Notes: generated from the letters alone by a model not told the origin. A stretch of 9,131 nt of DNA from JAAFIP01 sp043777795 (GCA_043777795.1 JAYWHJ010000175.1:1-9131), one strand, 5' to 3'; numbered from the stretch's first letter, positions 1 to 6,594 are shown. Program-made: numbers and translations.

Positions 1-24
1 AATATTTTATTGGGCTGCAGCCAT
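1..24 (+). repeat. Dispersed repeat, copy E, at the tpiA stop (truncated by window edge)
   Basis: AATATTTTATTGGGCT matches copy B (4089-4104) at 15 of 16 positions, followed by GCAGCC against AGAGGC. The element's left half would lie outside the window. It covers the tpiA TAA stop (7-9) and the codons for the last residues AAAQ, in the same frame as copies C and D. Because it is cut, the assignment is less secure than the others. Confidence 0.6.
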
Positions 25-771
25 AATTTTTAGAAAATCCGGGGCTTTGAGCGAGGCACCGCCAATCAAGCCGCCATCGATATCGGTTTGCGCCAACAAC
101 TCTTGCGCGTTGGCGGCGTTCATGCTGCCGCCGTACAAAATTCTCACCCGCTCGGGGTGGGTAGAGGCCGCTTTGAGCTGCGCGCGCAGTACCGCGTGCA
201 CCGCCTGCGCCATCTCTGGCGTGGCAGTTTTGCCAGTGCCTATCGCCCACACCGGCTCGTACGCCAACACAATCTCACTGATGCAATGGCCGTTATCGTG
301 AATGACAGCGGCCAATTGGCGCTTGACCACTTCTTCGGTTTTGCCCGCTTCGCGCTCGGCCAAGGTTTCGCCCACGCACACTATGGGCGTGATGCCGCTG
401 GCCAAAGCCGCTTTGGCTTTGAGTGAAACGGTTTGGTCGGTCTCGCCATGGTACTGGCGCCGCTCGGAGTGGCCAACGATGGCGTAACGCACGTTAAATT
501 CTTTCAGCATCGCGCCCGAGACTTCTCCGGTGTACGCGCCACTGGCATGCATGGAGATGTCTTGCGCTCCTAAACTGATAGCCGCTCCCGCAATATTTTG
601 CTGGGCTAGAGCACTAAACAGCTTAGAAACTTGGTCTAGATAAGCGGCCGGCACGCACACCGCAACATCGCAGCTTGGCGCGCCCATGCCAGAGCGCAAT
701 GCCTCCAGCAAAGCCTGGTTTGCAGCCAAGCTGCCATTCATCTTCCAGTTGCCTGCGATTAGCTTTCTCAC
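7..771 (-). CDS. tpiA: Triosephosphate isomerase
   Basis: Interconverts dihydroxyacetone phosphate and glyceraldehyde 3-phosphate in glycolysis and gluconeogenesis, in the cytoplasm. The 254-residue product shows the complete TIM-barrel signature: AGNWKMN (Asn8, Lys10), the catalytic His101 in GHSERR, the catalytic Glu172 in AYEPVWAIGTG with the flexible loop after it, and phosphate-binding YGGS (213-216) and GGLIGGAS (233-240). The start is GTG at 771. It overlaps the TGA of the upstream oxidoreductase as GTGA and has GGAG six bases before it, so translational coupling is likely. Odd points: residues about 51-66 (including NIAGAA) are encoded by a copy of the dispersed repeat. Between Tyr44 and LGAQ there are 22 residues against 14 in E. 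coli TpiA. The last codons and the TAA stop also lie in repeat-like sequence. All catalytic residues are intact, so the enzyme is probably functional with an enlarged surface loop. Confidence 0.97.
   Translation of the reverse strand: MRKLIAGNWKMNGSLAANQALLEALRSGMGAPSCDVAVCVPAAYLDQVSKLFSALAQQNIAGAAISLGAQDISMHASGAYTGEVSGAMLKEFNVRYAIVGHSERRQYHGETDQTVSLKAKAALASGITPIVCVGETLAEREAGKTEEVVKRQLAAVIHDNGHCISEIVLAYEPVWAIGTGKTATPEMAQAVHAVLRAQLKAASTHPERVRILYGGSMNAANAQELLAQTDIDGGLIGGASLKAPDFLKIMAAAQ
575..620 (+). repeat. Dispersed repeat, copy C, inside tpiA
   Basis: Consensus orientation is plus, antisense to tpiA. It reads GATAGCCGCTCCCGCAATAT, then TTTGCTGGGCTAGAGCACTA. CTCCCGCAATATT is shared exactly with copies A and D, and GGGCTAGAG with copy B. 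Read on the gene strand it encodes LAQQNIAGAA (residues 55-64). The hairpin pairing seen in copies A and B is weakened here (CAAT opposite GCTG). Confidence 0.85.
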
Positions 772-1814
772 GCCTTACTCCAGTCCAGCACGATCTTGCC
801 GATATGCTGATTCGTCTCCATCAGTGCATGCGCCTTGGCCGCGTCTTGCGGGGCAAACACACTGTGGATGACAGTTTTTATTTTGCCTGCTTCGATCAGC
901 GGCCAGATCGTTTTCAGCAGAGATTGTGCGATCTGGGTTTTGAATTCGATCGAACGCGGACGCAGCGTAGAGCCGGTGATTTGCAAACGGCGGCGCAGCA
1001 CCATGCCTGCGTTGAAGTCGGCTTTCACGCCGCCTTGCACGGCGATGATGACCAGGCGGCCGTCTTCGGCCAAGCACTCCACCTCGCGGGCGACATAGCT
1101 GCCTGCCACCATGTCCAAGATCACATTCACGCCTGACACTGGGGCGTTGGATAGCAAACCGCCCTGCCCTGCTGCGGTATCTGTAGCGACACTAGTAATG
1201 CGTTTCGCTTCAGCCACAAAATCATGCGTTTTGTAGTTGATAGCGTGGTCTGCGCCCAAGGCCACGCAAGCCGCGCATTTTTCGTCGCTGCCAGCGGTCG
1301 CAATGACTGTAGCGCCCATGGCTTTGGCCATTTGGATCGCGGTCACGCCAATGCCGCTGGTGCCGCCTTGCACTAAAAACGTTTCACCCGCTTGCAAACG
1401 CCCGCGGTCAAACACATTGCTGTACACCGTGAAGAATGTTTCAGGCAGCGTCGCGGCCTCCAAATCCGTCATGCCCTTGGGCACGGGCAGGCACTGGCCT
1501 ACGGGTGCGGGGCACAGCTGGGCATAGCCGCCGCCTGCGACCAGCGCGCACACACGGTCGCCTAGCTTGAAACCCGCAGCTTGCATAGCCGCAGCGTCAC
1601 CACCTACGATGATTCCGGCCACTTCCAGCCCCGGCAAGTCTGACGCGCCGGGCGGCACGGGATAGTTACCTGTGCGTTGCAGCACGTCAGGGCGGTTAAT
1701 GCCAGAGGCACTGACTTTAATCAGCACCTCGCCCACGCCCGCTACGGCATCGGGACGGGTGCCCAGTTGCAGTACTTCAGGTGCGCCAAAAGAGGTGATT
1801 TCTACAGCTTGCAT
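768..1814 (-). CDS. NAD(P)H:quinone oxidoreductase, PIG3-type zinc-independent MDR family
   Basis: Medium-chain dehydrogenase/reductase expected to reduce quinones with NAD(P)H in the cytosol; the true substrate is unknown. The N-terminal GroES-like domain (about 1-125) includes SASGINRPDVLQRTGNYPVPPG, here split as SASGINRPDVLQ (35-46) and RTGNYPVPPG (47-56). The Rossmann domain carries the nucleotide-binding VQGGTSGIG (148-156). No zinc-binding cysteine cluster is seen. GSTLRPRS (281-288) is typical of the PIG3-like group. At 348 residues it is longer than the roughly 325-335 I expect. Extra residues lie at about 206-228, between the usual AEA.RIT and GVNVILDMV. The start at 1814 gives the expected MxAVEI N-terminus but has no obvious Shine-Dalgarno sequence. 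It lies between pnp and tpiA, an order I remember as conserved in Burkholderiales, and its TGA overlaps the tpiA GTG by four bases. Confidence 0.92.
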   Translation of the reverse strand: MQAVEITSFGAPEVLQLGTRPDAVAGVGEVLIKVSASGINRPDVLQRTGNYPVPPGASDLPGLEVAGIIVGGDAAAMQAAGFKLGDRVCALVAGGGYAQLCPAPVGQCLPVPKGMTDLEAATLPETFFTVYSNVFDRGRLQAGETFLVQGGTSGIGVTAIQMAKAMGATVIATAGSDEKCAACVALGADHAINYKTHDFVAEAKRITSVATDTAAGQGGLLSNAPVSGVNVILDMVAGSYVAREVECLAEDGRLVIIAVQGGVKADFNAGMVLRRRLQITGSTLRPRSIEFKTQIAQSLLKTIWPLIEAGKIKTVIHSVFAPQDAAKAHALMETNQHIGKIVLDWSKA

Positions 1815-1844
1815 GGTATCGGGTGTCTATAATTTCATCATCAA

Positions 1845-1885
1845 AATAGCTGCCACCCCAATGGAATATTGCGGGAGCAGCTATT
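1845..1885 (-). repeat. Dispersed palindromic repeat, copy A (pnp-oxidoreductase gap)
   Basis: Consensus orientation is minus. The 18-base arms 1845-1862 and 1868-1885 flank a 5-base loop (GGAAT). They pair at 15 of 18 positions, including a perfect nine-base outer stem AATAGCTGC/GCAGCTATT. On the minus strand the hairpin is followed by TTTTG, so it could attenuate or terminate transcription leaving pnp, or protect or process the mRNA. It shares a 23-base identical stretch (1861-1883) with the copy inside the hydrolase gene at 8345-8367. Confidence 0.85.
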
Positions 1886-1891
1886 ATTCTG

Positions 1892-1920
1892 GTAGTAATT
1901 AGAGCACTACTTTCATTACA
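1892..1920 (+). repeat. Partial repeat or second hairpin next to copy A
   Basis: GTAGT (1892-1896) and ACTAC (1906-1910) can form a small five-base stem between the pnp stop and repeat copy A. The stretch TAGAGCACTA (1900-1909) also matches the 3' part of the tpiA repeat copy (607-616). It may therefore be the remnant of a second element in the opposite orientation to copy A. The match is short, so this is tentative. Confidence 0.35.
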
Positions 1921-1933
1921 TCAGCGCAGTACA

Positions 1934-4051
1934 TTACTGTTGCTGCTGGTCTTGCGCAGGACGCTCGAGCAGAGCACGCATCGACAGCTTAACGCGGCCT
2001 TTCTCGTCCAGCTCCATCACCTTCACGCGCACGATCTGGCCTTCGGCCAACACGTCGGTCACTTTGTTGATACGCTCGTTGCTGATCTGGCTGATGTGCA
2101 GAAGGCCGTCTTTGCCGGGCAGCAAATTAACCAAAGCACCGAAGTCGAGAATCTTGGTGATCGCGCCTTCGTACACTTTGCCAATTTCCACGTCGGCCGT
2201 GATGGCCAAGATGCGGCGCTTGGCTTCGTCTGCCTTGGCGCTGTCGGTGGAGGCAATGGTGATGGTGCCATCTTCGTCGATATTGATCTGCGTGCCGGTT
2301 TCTTCGGTGAGCGCGCGAATGACTGCGCCGCCTTTGCCGATCACGTCACGGATCTTCTCCGGATTGATCTTCATGGTGAACATCTTGGGTGCAAAGTTGG
2401 ACACTTCGGTCTTGGCTTCGCCCATGGCAGACTGCATTTTTTCCAGAATGTGCATGCGCGCTTCTTTGGCCTGGGCCAATGCCACTTGCATGATCTCTTT
2501 GGTGATGCCCTGGATTTTGATGTCCATTTGCAGCGCGGTAATACCGTTGGTGGTGCCGGCGACTTTGAAGTCCATATCGCCCAGGTGGTCTTCGTCACCC
2601 AGGATGTCGGTCAGCACGGCAAAGCGTGGGCCGTCTTTGATCAATCCCATAGCGATACCGGCGACGTGCGCCTTCAAAGGCACACCAGCGTCCATCATCG
2701 ACAGGCAGCCGCCGCAGACCGAAGCCATGGACGACGAGCCGTTGGACTCGGTGATCTCAGACACCACGCGCAGCGTGTACGGAAACTCTTCTTTGGTCGG
2801 CAACACAGCAACCAATGCACGCTTGGCCAAACGGCCGTGGCCGATTTCGCGGCGCTTAGGCGTGCCTACACGGCCGGTTTCGCCGGTGGCGAAGGGAGGC
2901 ATGTTGTAGTGGAATATGAAGCTGTCGTGGTACTCGCCGCTCAATGCGTCAATGCGCTGCGAATCGCGGTCGGTACCCAAGGTGGTGACCACCAAAGCCT
3001 GCGTCTCGCCGCGCGTGAACAGCGCCGAGCCGTGGGTGCGTGGCAGCACCGAGTTGCGGATTTCGATGGGGCGCACAGTGCGCGTATCGCGGCCGTCAAT
3101 GCGGGGCTCGCCTGCCAAAATTTGGCTACGCACCAAACCGGCTTCGATGTCAAACAGCATGCTCTCAACCTTGACGCCGTCAAACTCAGTGCCCTGCTCT
3201 TTCAAGCCGGCCATGACGTCAGCGTAGGCTACGCGGCAAGCGTGCGTGCGGGCTTGCTTGTTGCGGATTTGGTAGGCGGCTGCCAGTTTGGCCTGTCCCA
3301 GTGCGCCTACTTTGGCAATCAATGGCTCGTCCTTGGCAGGGGCCTTCCAGTCCCAGGCCGGCTTGCCAGCATCGCGCACCAGTTCGTGGATGGCGTTGAT
3401 AGCGACTTTGCTTTGCTCGTGGCCAAACACAATGCCGCCCAGCATCAGGTCTTCACCCAACTGCTTGGCTTCCGATTCGACCATCAACACGGCGGCTTCA
3501 GTACCCGCCACGATCAAGTCCATCTGGCTCTCGGCCAACTGGGTGTTGCTGGGGTTCAGCACATATTGGCCATTGATGTAGGCGACGCGCGCAGCGCCGA
3601 TGGGGCCTGCAAACGGGATGCCACTGATAGCCAGTGCAGCGCTGGTAGCGATGAGCGCGGGGATGTCACCCAGCACGTCCGGGTTCAGCGACACGGTGTG
3701 GATCACCACTTGCACTTCGTTGTAAAAACCTTCGGGGAACAGCGGGCGGATCGGGCGGTCGATCAGGCGGCTGGTGAGGGTTTCGAACTCGCTCGGCTTG
3801 GCTTCGCGCTTGAAAAAGCTGCCGGGGATCTTGCCTGCGGCGTAGGTTTTCTCAAGGTAATCCACAGTGAGCGGGAAGAAGTCTTGCCCGGCTTTGGCGG
3901 TTTTAGAACCCACCACGGTGGCTAAAACCACTGTGCCGTCCATGTCCAGCAGCACAGCGCCGCCGGCTTGGCGAGCGATCTCGCCAGTTTCCATTTTGAC
4001 GGTGTGGTTGCCCCACTTGAAGGTCTTGGTAACTTTGTTAAAAATAGTCAT
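1934..4051 (-). CDS. pnp: Polynucleotide phosphorylase (polyribonucleotide nucleotidyltransferase)
   Basis: Phosphate-dependent 3'-5' exoribonuclease, also able to add tails, that acts as a trimer and as part of RNA degradosomes in the cytoplasm. The 705-residue protein has the full family architecture: first RNase PH-like domain (about 1-145), an alpha-helical linker domain, second RNase PH-like domain (about 310-545) with ITESNGSSSMASVCGG (433-448) and the acidic GDEDHLGDMDF (485-495), then a KH domain with VIGKGG (570-575), and an S1 domain from about 623 (GKVYEGAITKILDFGALV) to 693. It ends in a short Gln-rich tail. The ATG at 4051 is preceded by AAGGAA at good spacing. It follows rpsO as in many proteobacteria, but a strong terminator stands between them, and a dispersed repeat occupies the proximal leader. 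No convincing own promoter was found. Confidence 0.98.
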   Translation of the reverse strand: MTIFNKVTKTFKWGNHTVKMETGEIARQAGGAVLLDMDGTVVLATVVGSKTAKAGQDFFPLTVDYLEKTYAAGKIPGSFFKREAKPSEFETLTSRLIDRPIRPLFPEGFYNEVQVVIHTVSLNPDVLGDIPALIATSAALAISGIPFAGPIGAARVAYINGQYVLNPSNTQLAESQMDLIVAGTEAAVLMVESEAKQLGEDLMLGGIVFGHEQSKVAINAIHELVRDAGKPAWDWKAPAKDEPLIAKVGALGQAKLAAAYQIRNKQARTHACRVAYADVMAGLKEQGTEFDGVKVESMLFDIEAGLVRSQILAGEPRIDGRDTRTVRPIEIRNSVLPRTHGSALFTRGETQALVVTTLGTDRDSQRIDALSGEYHDSFIFHYNMPPFATGETGRVGTPKRREIGHGRLAKRALVAVLPTKEEFPYTLRVVSEITESNGSSSMASVCGGCLSMMDAGVPLKAHVAGIAMGLIKDGPRFAVLTDILGDEDHLGDMDFKVAGTTNGITALQMDIKIQGITKEIMQVALAQAKEARMHILEKMQSAMGEAKTEVSNFAPKMFTMKINPEKIRDVIGKGGAVIRALTEETGTQINIDEDGTITIASTDSAKADEAKRRILAITADVEIGKVYEGAITKILDFGALVNLLPGKDGLLHISQISNERINKVTDVLAEGQIVRVKVMELDEKGRVKLSMRALLERPAQDQQQQ

Positions 4052-4064
4052 CGTTGTTCCTTGC

Positions 4065-4121
4065 TATAATTTAAGTAGCTGTTTGCGCAATATTCTATTG
4101 GGCTAGAGGCAGATACTATTT
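4065..4121 (+). repeat. Dispersed palindromic repeat, copy B (pnp 5' leader)
   Basis: Consensus orientation is plus, antisense to pnp. It starts with TATAATTTAAGTAGCTG and ends with CTAGAGGCAGATACTATTT. The core GCGCAATA-TTC-TATTGGGC (4085-4103) folds into a stem of seven pairs with one G·G mismatch. Its near end is only about 14 bases from the pnp start codon, just upstream of the AAGGAA ribosome-binding site, so the hairpin would lie in the pnp mRNA leader. In E. coli the pnp leader is a known RNase III/PNPase autoregulation site. Whether this element serves a similar role is inference. Confidence 0.8.
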
Positions 4122-4253
4122 ACAACGTACATACCCTGTACGGTTGGGCCAGAGCGTTTTAGCCAGAACACGATGCCATCCCAGAGCCAGTTTGCAGACA
4201 AACTACCTTTGGAATGACACAGCTTCAGTTCTGCCAGGGTCTTCTCCGAAGTA

Positions 4254-4291
4254 AAAAACGCCTGAGCTAGTGAACTAACTCAGGCGTTTTT
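4254..4291 (-). terminator. Rho-independent terminator after rpsO
   Basis: The 13-base arms AAAAACGCCTGAG (4254-4266) and CTCAGGCGTTTTT (4279-4291) pair perfectly, and TAGT/ACTA can pair inside the loop. On the minus strand the stem is followed by a T tract, and it begins 15 bases after the rpsO TAA. The A and T runs on both sides make it potentially bidirectional. It should reduce rpsO-to-pnp readthrough, so pnp would depend on leaky readthrough or a promoter in 4052-4253, where I see no clear one. Confidence 0.92.
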
Positions 4292-4306
4292 ATCTGGTGC
4301 CAGTGC

Positions 4307-4570
4307 TTACTTACGCAGGCCTAGCTTTGCGATCAACGCGGTGTAACGCGAAGCGTCTTTACTCTTTAAGTACGTGAGCAGGCTTTTACGCGTGTTGACC
4401 ATGCGCAGCAGGCCGCGGCGACCGTGGTGGTCTTTAGCGTGCTCTTTAAAATGGGGGGCCAGCTCGTTAATACGGGCTGTGAGCAGTGCAACTTGCACTT
4501 CTGGGCTACCGGTATCACCGGCTTTGCGGGCGTTAGCCTTGACGACTTCTGCTTTCGTGGTACTCAACAT
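4307..4570 (-). CDS. rpsO: 30S ribosomal protein S15
   Basis: Primary 16S rRNA-binding protein of the small-subunit platform. From the ATG at 4570 the product is 87 residues, the normal size for S15, with the hallmark blocks DTGSPEVQVALLTARI, KDHHGRRGLLRMV and YLKSKDASRYTALIAKLGLR. A longer in-frame start at 4597 would add nine residues (MVEFKGNID). I reject it because AAAGGA lies nine bases before the 4570 ATG, within that extension, and family N-termini align with MLSTTKAEV. The gene has its own long structured leader and a strong terminator, so it is probably expressed mostly as a single-gene unit. S15 commonly represses its own translation through its leader. Confidence 0.97.
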   Translation of the reverse strand: MLSTTKAEVVKANARKAGDTGSPEVQVALLTARINELAPHFKEHAKDHHGRRGLLRMVNTRKSLLTYLKSKDASRYTALIAKLGLRK

Positions 4571-4587
4571 ATCAATATTTCCTTTAA

Positions 4588-4633
4588 ATTCAACCACTTA
4601 CGTGCTTGAATGGATACTTGCGTACGCGAGTGG
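4588..4633 (-). promoter_or_regulatory. rpsO: Structured rpsO leader, candidate S15 autoregulatory element
   Basis: Two overlapping, mutually exclusive hairpins can form in the rpsO mRNA just before AAAGGA. One pairs CCACTCGCGTAC (4633-4622) with GCACGTAAGTGG (4605-4594), ten pairs with two mismatches. The other pairs ATTCAA (4611-4606) with TTGAAT (4593-4588), continues through a G·G mismatch to CAC/GTG, and is capped by a GUAA (GNRA) tetraloop. The second ends two bases from the ribosome-binding site. Alternative pairing next to the start fits S15 feedback control, but the E. coli-type pseudoknot is not clearly conserved. Confidence 0.4.
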
Positions 4634-4684
4634 AATTACCCGCGACGTGCTTTCCTCACCAGTTTAAACTTGGCGAAGCCTCTG

Positions 4685-4690
4685 ATTATA
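4685..4690 (-). promoter_or_regulatory. rpsO: Candidate -10 box of the rpsO promoter
   Basis: On the minus strand this reads TATAAT, a perfect sigma-70 -10 hexamer about 115 bases upstream of the rpsO start. It predicts a transcript beginning near 4678 with a leader of roughly 108 bases. No good -35 hexamer is found at 16-18 bases, so the assignment rests on the -10 and on position. Confidence 0.4.
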
Positions 4691-4748
4691 ACTGGCTTTG
4701 GCCGGGTCTTGCATTGCGCAGTTTTGGCTCTGACCTGCCCGCTTACAT

Positions 4749-5192
4749 CTAGCCGTCTGCCTCTGGCCAGTCGCGTATGTACGCCTTGAGCATCTTGTTC
4801 TCAAAATTCTGGCTGTCCACCACCGCCTTGGCCACGTCGTAAAAGCTGATCACGCCCATTAGCATGCCGCTGTCCACCACTGGCATGTAGCGTGCATGGC
4901 GCTGCAGCATCATTCGGCGCACTTCGTCCAGCTCGGTCTCTGGGGTGCATACCAAGGGGCCGTTGTCCATGGCGCGGTAAACTGACACGGCACCCACAGC
5001 GCCCGCATTGGCATTGATAGCCAAAATCACCTCGCGAAAGGTCAGCATGCCCACCACCCGGCCAGTGGACATGACCACCAGTGAGCCAATATCCTTTTCG
5101 GCCATCACCTGCATTGCATCTTGCAGACTATCCTCGGGGGTAGTGGTGTAGAGCGTGTTGCCTTTAGACTTGAGAATATCGCTTACTTTCAC
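4749..5192 (-). CDS. CBS-domain protein (tandem CBS pair)
   Basis: Stand-alone Bateman-module protein of 147 residues. CBS 1 spans about residues 4-60 (VSDILKSKGNTLYTTTPEDS ... GRVVGMLTFREV) and CBS 2 about 74-125 (AMDNGPLVCTPETEL ... MLMGVISFYDVAKAVV). The short tail is IRDWPEADG. Such modules usually bind adenine nucleotides as energy sensors; ligand and partner here are unknown. No signal peptide or membrane segment is seen. I choose GTG at 5192 because the product then begins VKVSDIL as in relatives, and GAGG lies nine bases before it. A longer frame from ATG 5291 exists but would overlap the divergent metY start and adds 33 residues unlike a CBS domain. It reads toward rpsO with a 178-base gap and no clear terminator. 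Confidence 0.88.
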   Translation of the reverse strand: MKVSDILKSKGNTLYTTTPEDSLQDAMQVMAEKDIGSLVVMSTGRVVGMLTFREVILAINANAGAVGAVSVYRAMDNGPLVCTPETELDEVRRMMLQRHARYMPVVDSGMLMGVISFYDVAKAVVDSQNFENKMLKAYIRDWPEADG

Positions 5193-5289
5193 GGTGTGAG
5201 CCCTCGGTTTTATGTTCACAATATAGCCCACAAATGCAGTTTTTAACAGCCCAGAGTTTCTAAGGGCACAAACAAAAGGAGACCGTGCC

Positions 5290-6594
5290 ATGAGCGGTTA
5301 CGCTGACCCCGGTTTTGACACCTTGGCCCTGCACGCAGGTGCCGCGCCCGACCCGGCTACAGGCGCGCGCGCCGTGCCCATCCACCTGACCACGTCCTTC
5401 GTGTTCGAGTCCAGCGACCACGCCGCCGCGTTGTTTAACCTGGAGCGGGCAGGCCATGTCTACAGCCGCATCAGCAACCCCACCAACGCGGTGCTAGAGC
5501 AGCGCATCTCGGCGCTCGAGGGCGGCATCGGGGCCATCACCACCGCTAGCGGGCAAGCTGCTCTGCACCTGTCCATCGCCACGCTGATGGGCGCAGGCTC
5601 GCACATCGTGGCCTCTACCGCGCTGTACGGCGGCTCGCAAAATCTGCTGCACTACACCTTGCGTCGTTTCGGTATTGACACTACCTTTGTGAAACCCGGA
5701 GACATTGATGGCTGGCGCAATGCGGTGCAGCCCAATACCAAACTGTTTTTCGGCGAAACCGTGGGCAACCCGGGACTGGACGTGCTGGACATTCCCACCG
5801 TCTCGCAGATAGCGCACGAGGCCGGCGTGCCCCTGCTGGTAGACAGCACGCTCACCTCGCCGTGGTTGATGAAACCGTTTGACCACGGGGCTGACTTGGT
5901 CTACCACTCGGCCACTAAATTTTTATCTGGCCACGGCACGGTGATCGGCGGTGTGGTGGTGGACGGCGGGTCGTTTGCCTGGGATGGGCCACAGTCCAAG
6001 GGCAAGTTTGCGGAGCTGACCGAGGCCTATGCGGGCTTTCACAACATGGTGTTTACCGACGAGAGCACCGTGGGCGCATTTTTGCTGCGCGCGCGCCGCG
6101 AGGGTCTGCGAGACTTTGGCGCATGCCTGAGCCCACACAGCGCGTGGTTGATTTTGCAAGGCATAGAGACCCTGCCGCTGCGCATGGCGCAGCACATGCG
6201 CAACACCACCAAAATTGTGGAATTTTTGGCCGCGCACCCGTTTGTCTCGCGCGTGGGGCACCCCATGTTAGAGAGTCACCCAAGCCATGCGCTGGCGCAA
6301 AAGCTGTTGCCGCGCGGCGCGGGCAGCGTGTTCAGCTTTGACATGAAGGGTGCGCGTGAGCAGGGCAAAAAGTTTATCGAAACGCTCAAAGTATTCAGCC
6401 ATCTGGCCAATGTGGGCGACTGCCGCAGCCTGGTGATCCACCCTGCCAGCACCACCCACTTTCGCATGACGGACCAGGCTTTGCTTGCTGGCGGCATTAC
6501 GCAAGGAACGATTCGTTTGTCGATTGGGCTGGAGGATGCGGACGATTTGATTGACGATTTGAAGCGGGCTTTGAAGGCGGCGGAGAAGGGTTGA
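5290..6594 (+). CDS. metY: O-acetylhomoserine sulfhydrylase (aminocarboxypropyltransferase)
   Basis: PLP enzyme of the Cys/Met-metabolism family, expected to make homocysteine directly from O-acetylhomoserine and sulfide in the cytoplasm (direct sulfhydrylation route to methionine). Length 434 is typical of MetY rather than the shorter MetB/MetZ enzymes. Visible family blocks are TLALHAG (11-17), the loop YSRISNPTNAVLEQR (58-72), ASGQAA (86-91), LYGGS (112-116), ETVGNPGLDVLDI (156-168), VDSTLTSPWLMKP (184-196), and the PLP lysine Lys210 in HSATKFLSGHGT. The C-terminal domain has GDCRSLVIHPASTTH (376-390). AAAGGAG eight bases before the ATG supports the start. It is divergent from the CBS gene across 97 bases. 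O-succinylhomoserine as substrate cannot be excluded from sequence alone. Confidence 0.93.
   Translation: MSGYADPGFDTLALHAGAAPDPATGARAVPIHLTTSFVFESSDHAAALFNLERAGHVYSRISNPTNAVLEQRISALEGGIGAITTASGQAALHLSIATLMGAGSHIVASTALYGGSQNLLHYTLRRFGIDTTFVKPGDIDGWRNAVQPNTKLFFGETVGNPGLDVLDIPTVSQIAHEAGVPLLVDSTLTSPWLMKPFDHGADLVYHSATKFLSGHGTVIGGVVVDGGSFAWDGPQSKGKFAELTEAYAGFHNMVFTDESTVGAFLLRARREGLRDFGACLSPHSAWLILQGIETLPLRMAQHMRNTTKIVEFLAAHPFVSRVGHPMLESHPSHALAQKLLPRGAGSVFSFDMKGAREQGKKFIETLKVFSHLANVGDCRSLVIHPASTTHFRMTDQALLAGGITQGTIRLSIGLEDADDLIDDLKRALKAAEKG

Noticed and set aside
1826..1833. TATAAT-like sequence upstream of the oxidoreductase gene
   Set aside because: TATAAT is on the plus strand, the wrong direction. 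The minus-strand reading (TATAGA) has no acceptable -35 and would give an almost leaderless transcript.
1672..1902. A plus-strand frame ending with MEYCGSSY, sharing that peptide with another plus frame at 8345-8596
   Set aside because: The shared peptide is another frame of repeat copies A and D. One frame is antisense to the oxidoreductase and the other overlaps the hydrolase; neither is likely to be a gene.
1940..3925. A 661-codon plus-strand open frame antisense to pnp
   Set aside because: It mirrors a long, highly conserved GC-rich gene. Its product is His/Gln/Val-rich with no recognisable domain, typical of an antisense shadow frame.
4065..4070. TATAAT at the left end of repeat copy B as a promoter
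   Set aside because: It points away from pnp, has no clear -35, and appears to be part of the repeat's AT-rich end.
4571..4597. Nine-residue longer start for rpsO at 4597
   Set aside because: The ribosome-binding site for the shorter form lies within it, and S15 length fits the shorter form.
5215..5220. TTCACA as the -35 of a metY promoter
   Set aside because: No -10-like hexamer is found at 16-18 bases.
5193..5291. N-terminal extension of the CBS protein to ATG 5291
   Set aside because: It overlaps the metY start and its ribosome-binding site, and adds 33 residues unlike a CBS protein. GTG 5192 has a better ribosome-binding site.
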